Positions 6,287 through 6,692 of a stretch of 6,692 nucleotides of DNA are shown one piece after another. A model generated the notes under the pieces. It was given only the letters and a program-made list of their open reading frames with translations, was not told where the DNA came from and ran no database searches. The stretch's first letter is position 1, and every line of letters begins with the position of its first letter. A program made the translations under genes and the position numbers. Origin of the DNA: CAZIKB01 sp964539665 (GTDB lineage Bacteria > Zhuqueibacterota > Zhuqueibacteria > Oceanimicrobiales > Oceanimicrobiaceae); contig CAZIKB010000211.1 in the NCBI GenBank assembly GCA_964539665.1, forward strand, positions 1 to 6,692, read 5' to 3'.

Positions 6287-6692
6287 TCTGACCTCCTCCT
6301 TTTAATATTTTCTACATGATACTGTTTGCAATGATATACTTCTCTCAATTTTATCTCTGCGACATTTTTGTCAAATTCTTCAATTTTCGTATGTACCTGA
6401 GTAGAGTTTTTCACAATCTCAAGAACATTCTTGTCTTTTAATTCTGTAGCATCGAAGACATAGCGGTTATTAAAAACACTGATATCTAATTAATCTTCCC
6501 AATGATCATAAACTGAATAATCCCAAAATTCAAAAAAGTCCATCATGGTTAAATTGTCTCTAAGAATATCTGCGACTTTTGGGAGATTTTTGTCAGAGGA
6601 AAAGGTTGTTTTTAAATATCTAACATAATTATCCTTATTCGGTAGTGTCAAAAGTTTTATGAAAAAATGAAGAGTATTAAAGTGAGAATCAA
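6283..6692 (-). pseudogene. Upstream operon gene, unrecognised, interrupted by an in-frame TAA and cut by the window edge
   Basis: One minus-strand frame reads from the right edge for 66 codons (from 6690, beginning DSHFNTLHFFIKLLTLPNKD), meets TAA at 6492-6490 right after VYDHWED, then stays open for 68 more codons to TGA at 6285-6283, which overlaps the binding-protein ATG as ATGA. Both halves look coding: the upstream half holds KVADILRDNLTMMDFFEFWD, and the downstream half is rich in Lys, Glu and Asp (KIEEFDKNVAEIKLREVYHC). The ATGA overlap is what is expected of a genuine operon gene end. The second half has no ATG or Shine-Dalgarno near its beginning to make it a separate gene. A single C-to-T change (CAA, Gln) would create the stop. 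TAA also ends livH, livM and the dehydrogenase fragment, so it is not recoded. I do not recognise the family. It is probably a C-terminal region of a cytosolic protein related to the pathway, now inactivated, unless the stop is a sequencing error. Confidence 0.6.
6291..6300 (-). promoter_or_regulatory. Extended Shine-Dalgarno for the binding-protein gene
   Basis: AGGAGGAGGT on the minus strand gives two overlapping AGGAGG cores, five and eight bases from the ATG at 6286-6284. It also encodes consecutive Arg codons at the end of the upstream frame (KRRRSE). It is the strongest ribosome-binding site in the window and fits a binding protein made in excess over its permease. Confidence 0.8.

Noticed and set aside
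6056..6319. Plus-strand 87-codon frame opposite the binding-protein signal peptide
   Set aside because: It is antisense to the well-supported lipoprotein start and its Shine-Dalgarno, with no features of its own.
6490..6492. Recoded or readthrough TAA as a genetic-code variant
   Set aside because: TAA serves as the ordinary terminator of livH, livM and the dehydrogenase fragment in the same window. A nonsense mutation or sequencing error is simpler.
1..6692. CRISPR array, tRNA, rRNA, insertion sequence or phage genes
   Set aside because: No regularly spaced repeats, cloverleaf-like stretch, transposase or integrase motif was seen on either strand.

Overview
The window is dominated by one leftward (minus-strand) operon for an ABC importer of the branched-chain/hydrophobic amino acid (HAAT, LivJKHMGF) family. 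In transcription order, right to left, it holds: an interrupted gene of unknown family (6692 to 6283), a lipoprotein substrate-binding protein (6286 to 5168), a cytoplasmic M20 metallopeptidase resembling glutamate carboxypeptidase (5063 to 3855), the permeases LivH and LivM (3828 to 2083) and the ATPases LivG and LivF (2077 to 615). Spacing inside the transporter block is 0 to 26 nt, apart from a 104-nt gap between the binding protein and the peptidase.

Left of livF the character changes. The stretch 249-602 encodes only the C-terminal third of a leucine dehydrogenase, with no ribosome-binding site and no catalytic or Rossmann part. By hand count it is about 52% G+C, against about 36% in the adjacent livF stretch 661-900. 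The first 48 bases, the start of another minus-strand gene with a strong Shine-Dalgarno, are also about 52% G+C. The simplest reading is that an AT-rich transporter/peptidase block now abuts, and has truncated, a leucine dehydrogenase gene in a genome of more balanced composition. A deletion between neighbouring loci is the main alternative. The 200-nt spacer 49-248 is AT-rich and holds two inverted repeats and a weak promoter candidate, but no convincing terminator.

Together the genes suggest capture of an amino acid or amino-acid conjugate by the binding protein, import through LivHM driven by LivGF, and cytoplasmic hydrolysis by the M20 enzyme. The true substrate cannot be read from sequence: HAAT transporters also carry amides, urea and aromatic acids. 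The lipobox on the binding protein indicates a bacterium. The phylum is not determinable here. Ribosome-binding sites are mixed: very strong before the binding protein and the left-edge gene, absent before livH and livG, and the peptidase uses a TTG start.

I see no evidence for a wholly new system. The two points most worth a second look are the truncated leucine dehydrogenase at the composition boundary, and the gene at the right edge, whose frame runs through an in-frame TAA and then overlaps the binding-protein start by ATGA.
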